Source of the DNA: Lamprobacter sp964516305
GTDB lineage: Bacteria; Pseudomonadota; Gammaproteobacteria; Chromatiales; Chromatiaceae
Length of the DNA stretch: 24,218 nt
NCBI GenBank assembly: GCA_964516305.1
Contig: CAZEZH010000039.1
Span: 1-24,218 of the forward strand
Direction: 5' to 3'
The position numbers and the translations under genes are program-made. Numbering within the stretch: position 1 is the stretch's first letter; every line of letters starts with the position of its first letter. This document shows positions 1 to 8,668 of this stretch, piece by piece. The notes under the pieces were generated by a model that was given only the letters and a program-made list of their open reading frames with translations, searched no databases and had not been told where the DNA came from.

Positions 1-303
1 CGGACACGGAGGCGTTGCCGAGTCAGGATCGATTTGGGGCGAACCCTGACGATGAGGCCAATCGGCCTGGGATAGACGTTGGTGACTCCGAGGGAGTCTT
101 CTGCACGAGGCAGCGAGTGGCTACGTTGATGGCGAGCGACCAGCGGCTTCACCCTGCCGCACGGGTATGGGGGAAACGCTAGCACCGAGGATGCCGGGAG
201 CGCAAGCATTTTCGATGATGATCAAGCACCTATCGCGAATGAGTGGCCAACATCGGTGTCTTTCGCTGCGGCCGTATAAGGATGACTGGCGTATCGTTGC
301 GTA
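1..303. other. No recognisable gene at the left edge
   Basis: I see no gene I can name here. Short open stretches exist, for example one ending with a TAG near 180 and one ending at the TAG at 301-303, but neither resembles a family I recognise or has a ribosome binding site that stands out. No tRNA, CRISPR or obvious terminal inverted repeat is visible. It is probably the interior of an accessory region that continues left of the window. Confidence 0.3.
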
Positions 304-342
304 GTGATTCCGCCGACGCCTTCACACTCAGAGAACCTCGCG

Positions 343-449
343 ATGCTTGATCCGCTGCCCGCCTTTGTCCTCGACCTCTATGCCCGAGGGAGCAGAAGAT
401 CGCGTCCCTGTTGGTGCAGCTCGTCGATCAGCTGCAGGATCTTCAGTGA
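343..449 (+). pseudogene. Possible frameshifted coding remnant, perhaps the N-terminus of an IS66-like transposase
   Basis: From the ATG at 343 one frame reads MLDPLPAFVLDLYARG. From 390 a second frame continues as EQKIASLLVQLVDQLQDLQ and stops at the TGA at 447. Joined, the two look like one short helical segment broken by a frame change near 390. The pattern (a hydrophobic segment ending in Y-x-x-G, then a helical leucine-rich stretch) reminds me of the start of IS66-type transposases, but it is too short for a firm family call. The first frame stays open through 390 into the downstream 148-residue gene, so it could instead be part of that gene's 5' region. Confidence 0.25.
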
Positions 450-459
450 TCAGCTGTTG

Positions 460-906
460 GTGTCCTTGCCCTTCCTGCTGAAGGATCTGTTCAAGCGGTC
501 GTTTCCGAGCGCCCTGTGGGGTCCGGATGTTCGCTGTTGGGTTATCCCGTTGGAGCAGGCGGAACGGCTGAACCAGTGGATCAGACTCGTTGAGCGCTCA
601 GGCCTGCTTGAGGAGATTCGCGCCATCGAACGACGCTTGCCTGAGACTCAGGAGGCGCAAGCACTGAGCGCCGAGCTGGATCAGCTCAGGGACGAGATTC
701 GTGACTCGCTTGAGGAGACGATCAAGAAAGACCAGCGTTTGTATCGGAAGCACTTGAAAGCGGAGATGACGGCGCTGAAGCGCGATTTCGCGCAGTTGCG
801 GGCTGCGCATGCGCGTCACATGCAGAATGAGCAACCCATTCCGGATCAGTCGGTGGCACGCGATTCCGCCGCAAGCGCGTATGCCTCTTCAGCGGAAGAG
901 CGCTGA
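460..906 (+). CDS. Unknown protein with short N-terminal domain and C-terminal coiled coil
   Basis: I do not recognise a named family. The frame is open from 304, but I prefer the GTG at 460 (148 residues): the segment before it has a biased, low-quality composition and seems to belong to another frame. The N-terminus reads SLPFLLKDLFKRSFPSALWG and runs on to a W-x-I-P and a hydrophobic helix ending NQWI. This resembles small plasmid or phage domains of the 'FK-x-x-FPxAxW...W-x-V' kind, though that is from memory. From about residue 52 to 128 it is charged and helical with heptad-like spacing, so a coiled coil is likely. The last 20 residues look disordered. It converges on the primase-helicase gene with 17 bp between the two stop codons. 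Proximity and the shared accessory block suggest a link, but convergent genes are not co-transcribed. No nuclease motif is visible. Confidence 0.5.
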   Translation: MSLPFLLKDLFKRSFPSALWGPDVRCWVIPLEQAERLNQWIRLVERSGLLEEIRAIERRLPETQEAQALSAELDQLRDEIRDSLEETIKKDQRLYRKHLKAEMTALKRDFAQLRAAHARHMQNEQPIPDQSVARDSAASAYASSAEER

Positions 907-923
907 TCTCAATCACCACCGCC

Positions 924-3353
924 TCAAAGCTGGTAGCCCATGCCGCGATAACCCTGCATCCGTTTGTCGAGCATCCGCGCCAGCATCGGCACCTGGCGGT
1001 CGACATAGTCAATGACGCGCACTTCGGTCTTCGCCTCATGCCGCCGGTGCAGGCGCCCGACGTATTGGACCAGGGTGCCTTTCCAGGAGAACGGCATCGC
1101 CAAGAACAGGGTATCCAGACGCGTATCGTCAAACCCCTCGCCGATGAACTTGCCGATGGCGATCACCAACCGTGGCTCACTGGCCGGGATCGATGCGAGC
1201 CGCTCGACGGCGGCCTGACGGTCCTTGGTCTTCATGCCGCCCTGCAGCACGATGAGGTGCTTCGCCACGCCCGTCAGCTGTTCGGCGAGGCGGGCCAGAT
1301 GGTCTCGGCGCTCGGTCAATAGGATCGGCGAGCGCCCTTCACTCAACGCCTGCGTGACGTCGTGCAGAATCATCTGGTTGCGCGCATCGTCCGCGGCGAG
1401 TTGGCGGTAGAGCTCCTGGATGCCTATGTCTGCGTCCGCGTCGGCGAGCCGGAAGTCGGTCTCACGCAGGATCAGCCGGTGCGCAAAGGGTCGCGCTGCA
1501 GCCTGGTGCTTGGCGTCGATGGCAAAGCGAACTGGGCCGAGTTGGAGTGTCAGGATCGGATGGTGCCCATCGCGTCGCTGCGGCGTTGCGGTGAGCCCGA
1601 TGACAAAGCGGGCCTTGACCTCGCGCATCACCCGCTCGAAGGAGACGGCCGGCACATGGTGGCATTCATCGACGATGACCTGGCCGTAGCGGGCGACGAG
1701 ATCATCGACGCTATCTTTGCGCACCAGGCTCTGGATCATCGCGACATCCAACTGGCCATTCGGCTTGCGCTTCCCGCCTCCCACTTGTCCAATCTCACTG
1801 GGCGCCAGACCGAGGAAGACCGCAAGCTGCGCGACCCACTGCTCCAGGAGTTGAGTGCGGTGCACCAGGATTAGGGTACTGCTTCGTCGTCTCGCCAGCA
1901 GATTGACGCCAATGACGGTCTTGCCTGATCCGGGCGGCGCGATTAGCACGCCGATGTCATGGGCGGCCAGGGTCTCGACCGCTTGCGCTTGGAGCGCTGT
2001 TAACGCCCCTTGAAAGGCAACCTCGAGCGCTGCTCCATCGGTTCGCTGATCGTCGATGATGAGTTCGACAGAGTGCTCACTGAGCAACGCTTGCAGTGCA
2101 TCCAGACAGCCACGCGGCAGGCCTAGATGCTCTGGATGTTCTTCGGCGCAGCTGATGATGCGCGGTGTGAGCGCTGTCGATAGGCGCATGGCCTGCTTCT
2201 TGTAGAAATCAGGATTCTGAAAGGCCGCGAGGCGTTTGATCTGATTGATGAGCACGGACGGCAGACCAGCGGTCTCGACGAACAGGAGCTGAGAGGAGAC
2301 AGCGCGAATGTGCGGCGGGAGCTTCTCAGTGATGTCTAACCGAGGCGCTCGGTGAGACGGTGGGCGCCGCCAAGGAGCCGTCGTCTCCTCATCATCGCCC
2401 AACTCACCCTGGCGAACGCCGATGATGTGTCCGCGCTCAGTGGCCTCTTGTACGAGGGCGTCGACCTCATCAGGACACAGGCGAGGAATCGAGGCGAGAA
2501 AGCCCCACTGATCTTGATATGGCGCTCCCTGCTCGTCGATGAAGACGCTGTGTCCTTGCTGCCGGGGCTCGTGTTGAAAGGGCAGCGCGATGAGATTCCC
2601 GAACCCGCCTTTGGGCAGGGTGTCTTGATTGGGAAACAGGCGATCATACGAGGTCATCGGCAGTTCATGCCGCCGCGCCATGGTTTCAGTGAGGAGATAA
2701 CAGCCGAGTTTCCGGGCTGTCGTCGCCGGCACCGGTGCGTTGAAGAAGATCCAGAGATGGGCACCGTTGCCGGAACGAGAACGCTCAATGGCATGAGGAA
2801 CCGCTCGGTTCCGGCAAGTCTCGGCAACGGCGGCGACGTCGTTCTGCCAGCCAGCCTTGTCGAAATCGATCGCGAGAAACCAACAGGTTTCATCGGCCAG
2901 CATCGGGTAGACGCCGATGACATGACGCCCTTGCAGATGGTCGCGCACGACCTGTTTGGTGACGGGGAGGAATGCCTGATGTTGGCAGTCGCCGCATTTG
3001 ACCTTGGGCTTGGCGCAGAGACCACGCGCCCACTCGTTGCCACACGCCGGTGAGTAGCCTTTGCGTCCCTTGCTCGCGTTGATCCAGAGCTTGGGGTAGA
3101 CATCGCTGCGGCCCCGGAAGCGATCCATGAACAGTGCGATCTTCTCGTCAGGGGTCGTTGGGGCTGGATACTGCGGGGTGGATGCAGGCGCTTGCCAATC
3201 TGCTCGATCCTGAACTCCGGTTTCTGAGCGCAGCTGTTGGCGCAGATCGGTGAGTTTGCGGGACAACTGACCCCGTTCGTGCTCAAGCTCCGACAGTCGC
3301 GCTTCCGCACGAGCGATCTCGTCTTCGAGACTCTTTCGGTGACGACGGAGCAT
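924..3353 (-). CDS. TOTE-type archaeo-eukaryotic primase plus SF2 helicase protein
   Basis: An 809-residue protein combining a primase-like domain with a superfamily 2 helicase, the arrangement annotated as 'TOTE conflict system' and predicted to act in conflicts with mobile DNA. Residues 5-45 are a coiled coil. Residues 66-300 form the archaeo-eukaryotic primase part: a Cys cluster (C104, C113, C120, C123) that may bind zinc, the acidic pair in AIDFDKAG (D163, D165), and SGNGAHLW (194-201) carrying the conserved His. A linker leads to the helicase: Walker A APPGSGKT (472-479), DECHH (562-566), LTATP (587-591) and motif VI QYVGRLHR (763-770). All expected motifs are intact, so it should be active. 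The protein ends about 40 residues after motif VI, with no added nuclease domain. The ATG at 3353 lacks a clear ribosome binding site. No other recognised component of such a system is in the window. Confidence 0.88.
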   Translation of the reverse strand: MLRRHRKSLEDEIARAEARLSELEHERGQLSRKLTDLRQQLRSETGVQDRADWQAPASTPQYPAPTTPDEKIALFMDRFRGRSDVYPKLWINASKGRKGYSPACGNEWARGLCAKPKVKCGDCQHQAFLPVTKQVVRDHLQGRHVIGVYPMLADETCWFLAIDFDKAGWQNDVAAVAETCRNRAVPHAIERSRSGNGAHLWIFFNAPVPATTARKLGCYLLTETMARRHELPMTSYDRLFPNQDTLPKGGFGNLIALPFQHEPRQQGHSVFIDEQGAPYQDQWGFLASIPRLCPDEVDALVQEATERGHIIGVRQGELGDDEETTAPWRRPPSHRAPRLDITEKLPPHIRAVSSQLLFVETAGLPSVLINQIKRLAAFQNPDFYKKQAMRLSTALTPRIISCAEEHPEHLGLPRGCLDALQALLSEHSVELIIDDQRTDGAALEVAFQGALTALQAQAVETLAAHDIGVLIAPPGSGKTVIGVNLLARRRSSTLILVHRTQLLEQWVAQLAVFLGLAPSEIGQVGGGKRKPNGQLDVAMIQSLVRKDSVDDLVARYGQVIVDECHHVPAVSFERVMREVKARFVIGLTATPQRRDGHHPILTLQLGPVRFAIDAKHQAAARPFAHRLILRETDFRLADADADIGIQELYRQLAADDARNQMILHDVTQALSEGRSPILLTERRDHLARLAEQLTGVAKHLIVLQGGMKTKDRQAAVERLASIPASEPRLVIAIGKFIGEGFDDTRLDTLFLAMPFSWKGTLVQYVGRLHRRHEAKTEVRVIDYVDRQVPMLARMLDKRMQGYRGMGYQL

Positions 3354-3386
3354 GAGCGCGATGGTTCAGCGACGGGTTACTGAATG

Positions 3387-3415
3387 CTAACGCTTTCCGT
3401 CAGTGCGACCGTTAG
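3387..3415. repeat. Inverted repeat upstream of the primase-helicase gene
   Basis: CTAACG at 3387-3392 is matched by its reverse complement CGTTAG at 3410-3415, with 17 bp between, and is followed on the + strand by TTTTT. It lies 34-62 bp before the primase-helicase start. It could be an operator or a weak terminator-like hairpin reading to the right. The arms are short, so chance is possible. Confidence 0.35.
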
Positions 3416-3540
3416 TTTTTCGACTCGACGTCGGGGAGAGATGGGACTGGATGCGGCAGTCGATGTCGGACGGGGAAGTGATTTGGTCCAATCAGGGCCA
3501 TCCTCTTCCGAGGAGACGCAGGGGAGGAAGCCAACGCCCT

Positions 3541-3588
3541 AACGGCTACAGAACGGCTACCAGAGGGACATGAGCTAGAAACGGCTAC
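3541..3588. repeat. Three direct copies of AACGGCTAC
   Basis: AACGGCTAC occurs at 3541-3549, 3552-3560 and 3580-3588, all in the same direction, so start-to-start distances are 11 and 28 bp. Copies two and three extend to AACGGCTACC. On the minus strand, the direction of the tRNA and the primase-helicase, they read GTAGCCGTT. They sit between the tRNA-Thr 3' end and the primase-helicase promoter region. They may be regulator sites, iterons or remnants of a mobile-element end; the sequence alone does not decide. Confidence 0.6.
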
Positions 3589-3619
3589 CGGAAATTTTTC
3601 GTTAAGTTGTTGTTTTTAA

Positions 3620-3695
3620 TGGAGCTGGCGGACGGATTCGAACCGACGACCTGCTGATTACAAATCAGCTGCTCTGCCAACTGAGCTACGCCAGC
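3620..3695 (-). tRNA. tRNA-Thr (anticodon UGU)
   Basis: The minus strand folds as a normal tRNA: acceptor GCTGGCG pairs with CGCCAGC, then discriminator A and an encoded CCA (3620-3622). The D arm contains AGCTCAGTTGG. The anticodon stem-loop is GCTGA-TTTGTAA-TCAGC, giving anticodon TGT (UGU), which reads Thr ACA-type codons. The T loop carries GTTCGAATC. It lies downstream of coaX in the same direction. In enterobacteria a pantothenate kinase gene likewise precedes a tRNA-Thr(UGU), which there starts a tRNA cluster leading to tufB. Here accessory DNA follows the 3' end instead. Confidence 0.97.
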
Positions 3696-3721
3696 GATGT
3701 GCGGATGAAGGCAGGAGATAG

Positions 3722-3750
3722 AGTGTAAGCGAGGCGCGGCTTAACCTCAA
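3722..3750 (-). promoter_or_regulatory. Candidate sigma70 promoter for tRNA-Thr
   Basis: On the minus strand, TTGAGG (3745-3750) and TACACT (3722-3727) are separated by exactly 17 bp. Transcription would start about 20 bases before the mature tRNA 5' end at 3695. Both boxes match consensus at four of six positions, and the geometry fits a tRNA promoter. Confidence 0.5.
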
Positions 3751-3787
3751 TCGATAGAAGCGGTTTCGAGCTGGACCTAAGCCTGGA

Positions 3788-4606
3788 TCAGTGTTGGGCA
3801 ACGCGAGCGAGTCCTAAGAGGACGAGCTCTGGCTGCCGTTGCAGCGGTTCGCTCAGCAGCGGTGCAAGCTGCTCGGCATCGCCGCCAGTCAGGATGAGCC
3901 GTGGAAGCATGCCCGTCTCTTGGCGCAGATTGTCGCGTAAATGCTCGGCAAGGGCTGCTGGGGCCTGAAGGCTGGCGGCAACGATGGCTGGGCCGGTGTC
4001 GGTTGCCCAGGGGTCTTGCAGTCCTTGACGCTGATCCGGCTGGGTCTGATGCGGTGGTAGGCGTGTGCCTCGCAGCAGGCTCTCGCGCAGCAGGCTGATG
4101 CCGGGCAAGATCTGGCCACCGCGGTGGCGGCCGTCGGCAAGGAGCGCGTCGAAGGTGATGGCGGTGCCTGCGTCGATGATCAAGGTTGCGCAATTGCTGT
4201 GCCTCTGGAGAGTCGGTACTGGCGGCGTCTGTTGCTCTCCCGGCCCTTGCCAGTCCTGGCTTCGGGCAATCCAGTGAGCACCGATCAGCGCCAGAAAGCG
4301 ATCGACGCCAAGCCTTTCCGGATCCGCGTATGCAATCTTGACCCCTTGCGCCTCGGCTGCCGTCTTGATGCGCGTCAGCGGACACTGCCAGTAGGCGGCG
4401 ACCGCGGAGGTCACGGCGTCGACGACGGCTTCGGGACCGACACTGGCGAGCAGCACCTGATCAATCCCTTGCAGCTGCTCCCAGCTGGCGAGGACGTCGA
4501 TGGGCAGCGCGCCGAAATGCCGTGCGGCGGACATTGGCCCTGGCGTATCGCCTTGCAGCAGCGCCCACTTGAGGCTGGTGTTGCCGATCTCGATTAACAG
4601 TTTCAA
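3788..4606 (-). CDS. coaX: Type III pantothenate kinase
   Basis: Catalyses ATP-dependent phosphorylation of pantothenate, the first step of coenzyme A synthesis, in the cytoplasm. The 272 residues match the type III (CoaX) family: EIGNTSLKW at 6-14 (phosphate-binding P-loop equivalent), PERLGVDRFLALIGAH in the middle, DAGTAITFDALLADG, then RGGQILPG and a C-terminal LTGGDA. The first motif normally reads D-x-GNT; here residue 6 is Glu, a conservative but notable change at a position usually treated as catalytic. The start is TTG (4604-4606), with only a weak AGGG upstream. The tRNA-Thr gene follows 92 bp after the stop. birA, a common neighbour of coaX, is absent upstream. Confidence 0.93.
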   Translation of the reverse strand: MKLLIEIGNTSLKWALLQGDTPGPMSAARHFGALPIDVLASWEQLQGIDQVLLASVGPEAVVDAVTSAVAAYWQCPLTRIKTAAEAQGVKIAYADPERLGVDRFLALIGAHWIARSQDWQGPGEQQTPPVPTLQRHSNCATLIIDAGTAITFDALLADGRHRGGQILPGISLLRESLLRGTRLPPHQTQPDQRQGLQDPWATDTGPAIVAASLQAPAALAEHLRDNLRQETGMLPRLILTGGDAEQLAPLLSEPLQRQPELVLLGLARVAQH

Positions 4607-4736
4607 CGGTTGCTGGCCCTGCCGACGAGCAAGAGGTCAGCCACGCGAGGCGGACGCTCGATGCGGCTAGATTCATCGCAGGGCTGCGCCCTGCTGGGCC
4701 ACTCCTTAGCCAGACCGCTCACCTGCGCTAAAGGAC

Positions 4737-5600
4737 TCACTGTTGCCGGGCGCTCAGGCTGGTGGTCTTCAGCTCGTCGGCGTCTGCGAGCCATTGCCGC
4801 AACCGATTGGCGTCGCCGATCGGAGTGAGTTTACCTTGGGCGTTGAGGAAGATGGCGTAGACGCGCCGGTCTTTGATCACCGCCTGCATCACCAGGCAGC
4901 GCCCGGCCTCGTTGAGGTAGCCGGTCTTGGAAAGCTCCACTGTCCAGCGCTCGTCGCGGGTGAGTGGATTGGTGTTGCGATACGGCAGCGGCCCTCGCCC
5001 AGCGTGGGGGCTGACCTCGGTCTCACCGGTGGATGTGATCTCGCGGATCAAGGGGTAGCTGGATGCGGCATTGATGAGGCGCACCAGATCTTCAGCCGTG
5101 GATTGGTTACCGGCGTCGAGGCCGCTGGTGTCGGCGAAGCTGGTGTCGCGCATCGCAAGGGAGCGCGCCTTCTCATTCATGGTTTCGACAAAGGCCGGCG
5201 TTCCGCCGGCAAAGGTGGTGCGACCAAGGGCCGCTGCGGCGCGGTTGTCTGAGGACATCAGTGCTGTGCGCAAGAGGTCGAGCCGCGTCAGCCTGGCCTC
5301 GCCGATGCGAAGCCGAGAGCGGCTCCAGCGCAGCCGATCCCGATCCGCCTCGGTGATGGTGATGCGATCATCGAGCGGAACATCGGCGTCGATGACGACC
5401 ATGGCTGTCATCAGCTTGGTGATCGAGGCGATCGGCCGGACCTCGGTCGGGTTGCGCTCGAACAGCCGGTTGCCTTCATGATCGATGATCAAGGCGGCTC
5501 CAGAATGGATATCAGGGCCCGCGGCTTGCGCGCTCAGCACAACCAGTAGCAGTGTTCCAAGGGCAGTAACCCTATACCGGCTCAAACAGCGAGAAGACAT
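4737..5600 (-). CDS. pbpG: D-alanyl-D-alanine endopeptidase, PBP7-like serine peptidase
   Basis: A periplasmic penicillin-binding peptidase of family S11 that trims peptidoglycan cross-links. The 287-residue protein starts with a signal peptide (hydrophobic stretch at about 11-26, likely cleaved after SAQA). The three active-site motifs are present: S59-I-T-K62, S117-D-N119 and K225-T-G227. It lacks the extra C-terminal domain of the larger DacA/DacC carboxypeptidases, which favours the PBP7/PbpG subtype; the choice between endopeptidase and carboxypeptidase is by resemblance only. It has its own strong promoter and is followed after 130 bp by coaX, so co-transcription with coaX is possible. 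Confidence 0.85.
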   Translation of the reverse strand: MSSRCLSRYRVTALGTLLLVVLSAQAAGPDIHSGAALIIDHEGNRLFERNPTEVRPIASITKLMTAMVVIDADVPLDDRITITEADRDRLRWSRSRLRIGEARLTRLDLLRTALMSSDNRAAAALGRTTFAGGTPAFVETMNEKARSLAMRDTSFADTSGLDAGNQSTAEDLVRLINAASSYPLIREITSTGETEVSPHAGRGPLPYRNTNPLTRDERWTVELSKTGYLNEAGRCLVMQAVIKDRRVYAIFLNAQGKLTPIGDANRLRQWLADADELKTTSLSARQQ

Positions 5601-5648
5601 CTGAGGACATTTCCCTAGGTGTCGGTTTCAAAAGGCAGACCTTAAAAA

Positions 5649-5677
5649 ATATTATGGCACATTTTTGCATCGATCAA
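5649..5677 (-). promoter_or_regulatory. Sigma70-type promoter for pbpG
   Basis: On the minus strand TTGATC (5672-5677) and TAATAT (5649-5654) are 17 bp apart in an AT-rich stretch that contrasts with the GC-rich surroundings. The predicted start is about 40 bases before the pbpG ATG at 5600. Confidence 0.6.
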
Positions 5678-5714
5678 TGTTGCATTTCTGGTACTTTAGC
5701 CGGGTCTTAGAAAC

Positions 5715-5743
5715 AAAAAAGGCCCCGCCGAGGCGGGGCCTTT
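5715..5743 (-). terminator. Rho-independent terminator of groES-groEL
   Basis: On the minus strand AAAGGCCCCGCC-TCG-GCGGGGCC is followed by TTTTTTGTTT: a GC-rich stem with a three-base loop and a U tract, 57 bp after the groEL stop. It separates the chaperonin operon from pbpG. Confidence 0.92.
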
Positions 5744-5799
5744 AGGGATGGCGACCAGTTAGCGGGCCTGAGGAAACAGGCCTACTCCCGGCCAGGGCC

Positions 5800-7443
<1,644 letters not shown>

Positions 7444-7529
7444 CGCGTTGTTTCCTCAAGCAAAACTGGTTGTGTCGAACGATTGTTGTCGGACCGAATC
7501 CGACGGGCGTTGGCGGCTGGGTGCGCGGA

Positions 7530-7820
7530 TTAGCCCTCGATGACGCCCATGACGTCTTCTTCGCGCATCACCAGGAAGTCCTCGCCGTCGAGCTTGACCT
7601 CGGTGCCGGAATATTTGCCGAACAACACCTTATCGCCAACCTTCACGTCGAGACCACGAGCGTCGCCGTTGTCCATGATCTTGCCGTTGCCGACGGCGAT
7701 GACTTCGCCTTGGATCGGCTTCTCGGCCGCGGAATCCGGGATCACGATGCCGCCAGCGGAGGTGCGCTCCTCTTCCATTCGACGGACCACGATGCGGTCA
7801 TGCAAGGGACGAATCTTCAT
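7530..7820 (-). CDS. groES: Co-chaperonin GroES (Hsp10)
   Basis: The 96-residue lid of the GroEL chamber. It starts MKIRPLHDRIVVRR, carries the mobile-loop region EEERTSAGGIVIPDSAAEKP that contacts GroEL, and ends with REEDVMGVIEG, all as expected for the family. GAGGG lies upstream of the ATG. It is the first gene of the operon, about 120 bp after the CIRCE element. Confidence 0.99.
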   Translation of the reverse strand: MKIRPLHDRIVVRRMEEERTSAGGIVIPDSAAEKPIQGEVIAVGNGKIMDNGDARGLDVKVGDKVLFGKYSGTEVKLDGEDFLVMREEDVMGVIEG

Positions 7821-7937
7821 GTGCGGTAACCCTCAGGGTTGTTGGATGTGGTGTTAGGGTGAAAGACCGGGACGGGTGCTACCCGACGCCGATATCGAAC
7901 TGTTGGTGTCATTACAACCCACCGTTTCGGTTGGCTG

Positions 7938-7964
7938 TTAGCACTCATCTCGAGCGAGTGCTAA
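7938..7964. promoter_or_regulatory. CIRCE operator (HrcA binding site)
   Basis: TTAGCACTC (7938-7946), nine bases, then GAGTGCTAA (7956-7964): a perfect match to the CIRCE consensus. It covers the predicted transcription start of groES-groEL, the usual position for repression by HrcA, relieved on heat shock. hrcA itself is not in the window. Confidence 0.97.
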
Positions 7965-7991
7965 TAATAGGCGGCGTCTGCGCTGTGTCAA
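7964..7991 (-). promoter_or_regulatory. Sigma70 promoter of groES-groEL
   Basis: On the minus strand a perfect TTGACA (7986-7991), 16 bp, then TATTAT (7964-7969). The -10 box abuts the CIRCE element, so HrcA binding would block polymerase. This gives a vegetative promoter under a repressor; I saw no clear sigma32-type site. Confidence 0.85.
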
Positions 7992-8036
7992 GGGGGAAAT
8001 TTGCTCCAAGCGCCGAAGAGTCGTCGGCTGCCCCCT

Positions 8037-8462
8037 TCAGTCCTCGCGGCGCCAGTCTCCCTCGATGGTGCGTCGAGTGCTGCGCTCTTCCTGCACAATC
8101 ACCCCACCCTGGACCGGGACTAGATTGACGTATCGACGAATCAGAGCGTGACGAAGGGGCGGGGCCAGCAGCGCGAAGCCAACCGCGTCGGTGATGAACC
8201 CGGGCAGCATCAGGGCGAAGCCGCAAAGCAGGAGCATTGCGCCATCGACGAGTTCGAGTGCCGGCGTCTCGCCGCGGTCGAGCATGGTGCGCACCCGCAT
8301 CAGTACCGCGAGCCCTTGCCTACGCACCAAGTAGCCACCGATGACCGCAGTCAGGATCGAGAGCAGGATGGTTGGCAGCGCACCGATGACCGAGCCGACT
8401 TGGATCAGAAAGTAGAGTTCGATCAGCGGAGCGAAGACGAAGAGGAGAAGGATAATCCACAT
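8037..8462 (-). CDS. fxsA: FxsA family inner-membrane protein
   Basis: A small membrane protein of the FxsA family. E. coli FxsA is known for relieving exclusion of phage T7 by the F plasmid when overproduced; its normal role is unclear. I chose the ATG at 8462 (141 residues, start MWIILLLFVFAPLIELYFLI) because the 16 residues before it are hydrophilic and atypical for the family. Membrane segments are visible at the N-terminus, at about residues 22-45 (ALPTILLSILTAVIGGYLV) and at about 75-100 (LLLCGFALMLPGFITDAVG, a family hallmark). The C-terminal 40 residues are charged and cytoplasmic-like. In E. coli, fxsA also lies between groESL and cutA-dsbD. Confidence 0.9.
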   Translation of the reverse strand: MWIILLLFVFAPLIELYFLIQVGSVIGALPTILLSILTAVIGGYLVRRQGLAVLMRVRTMLDRGETPALELVDGAMLLLCGFALMLPGFITDAVGFALLAPPLRHALIRRYVNLVPVQGGVIVQEERSTRRTIEGDWRRED

Positions 8463-8668
8463 ACATTGGGTCTCGCTGGTAAGGCACCTGGCATCCGACG
8501 GCCGGCGCAATGACCCGGACGTTTGTCCGGATTTGTGCGATTCAAACCGCCGCAGCCCCGGCGCTCGGTTTCCGTTAGTCTATGCGGCTTGTCCGCGGCG
8601 CTGCGCTTCGTCAGCAGTGCCCAGCCATCAGTCACTGCACTCATCGACTCGACAATCAACGCAGACCT

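Noticed and set aside
2352..3053. 233-residue + strand frame opposite the primase-helicase
   Set aside because: The minus-strand gene has full primase motifs across this stretch; the + frame has none and no ribosome binding site.
3620..3645. Search for a second copy of the tRNA-Thr 3' end as an attachment site within 1-3600
   Set aside because: None was found by eye, so no att site is annotated; the other copy, if any, would be outside the window.
4678..4694. GCAGGGC-TGC-GCCCTGC hairpin between pbpG and coaX
   Set aside because: The stem is good but no U tract follows on either strand, so I do not call it a terminator; in such GC-rich DNA short perfect stems are common.
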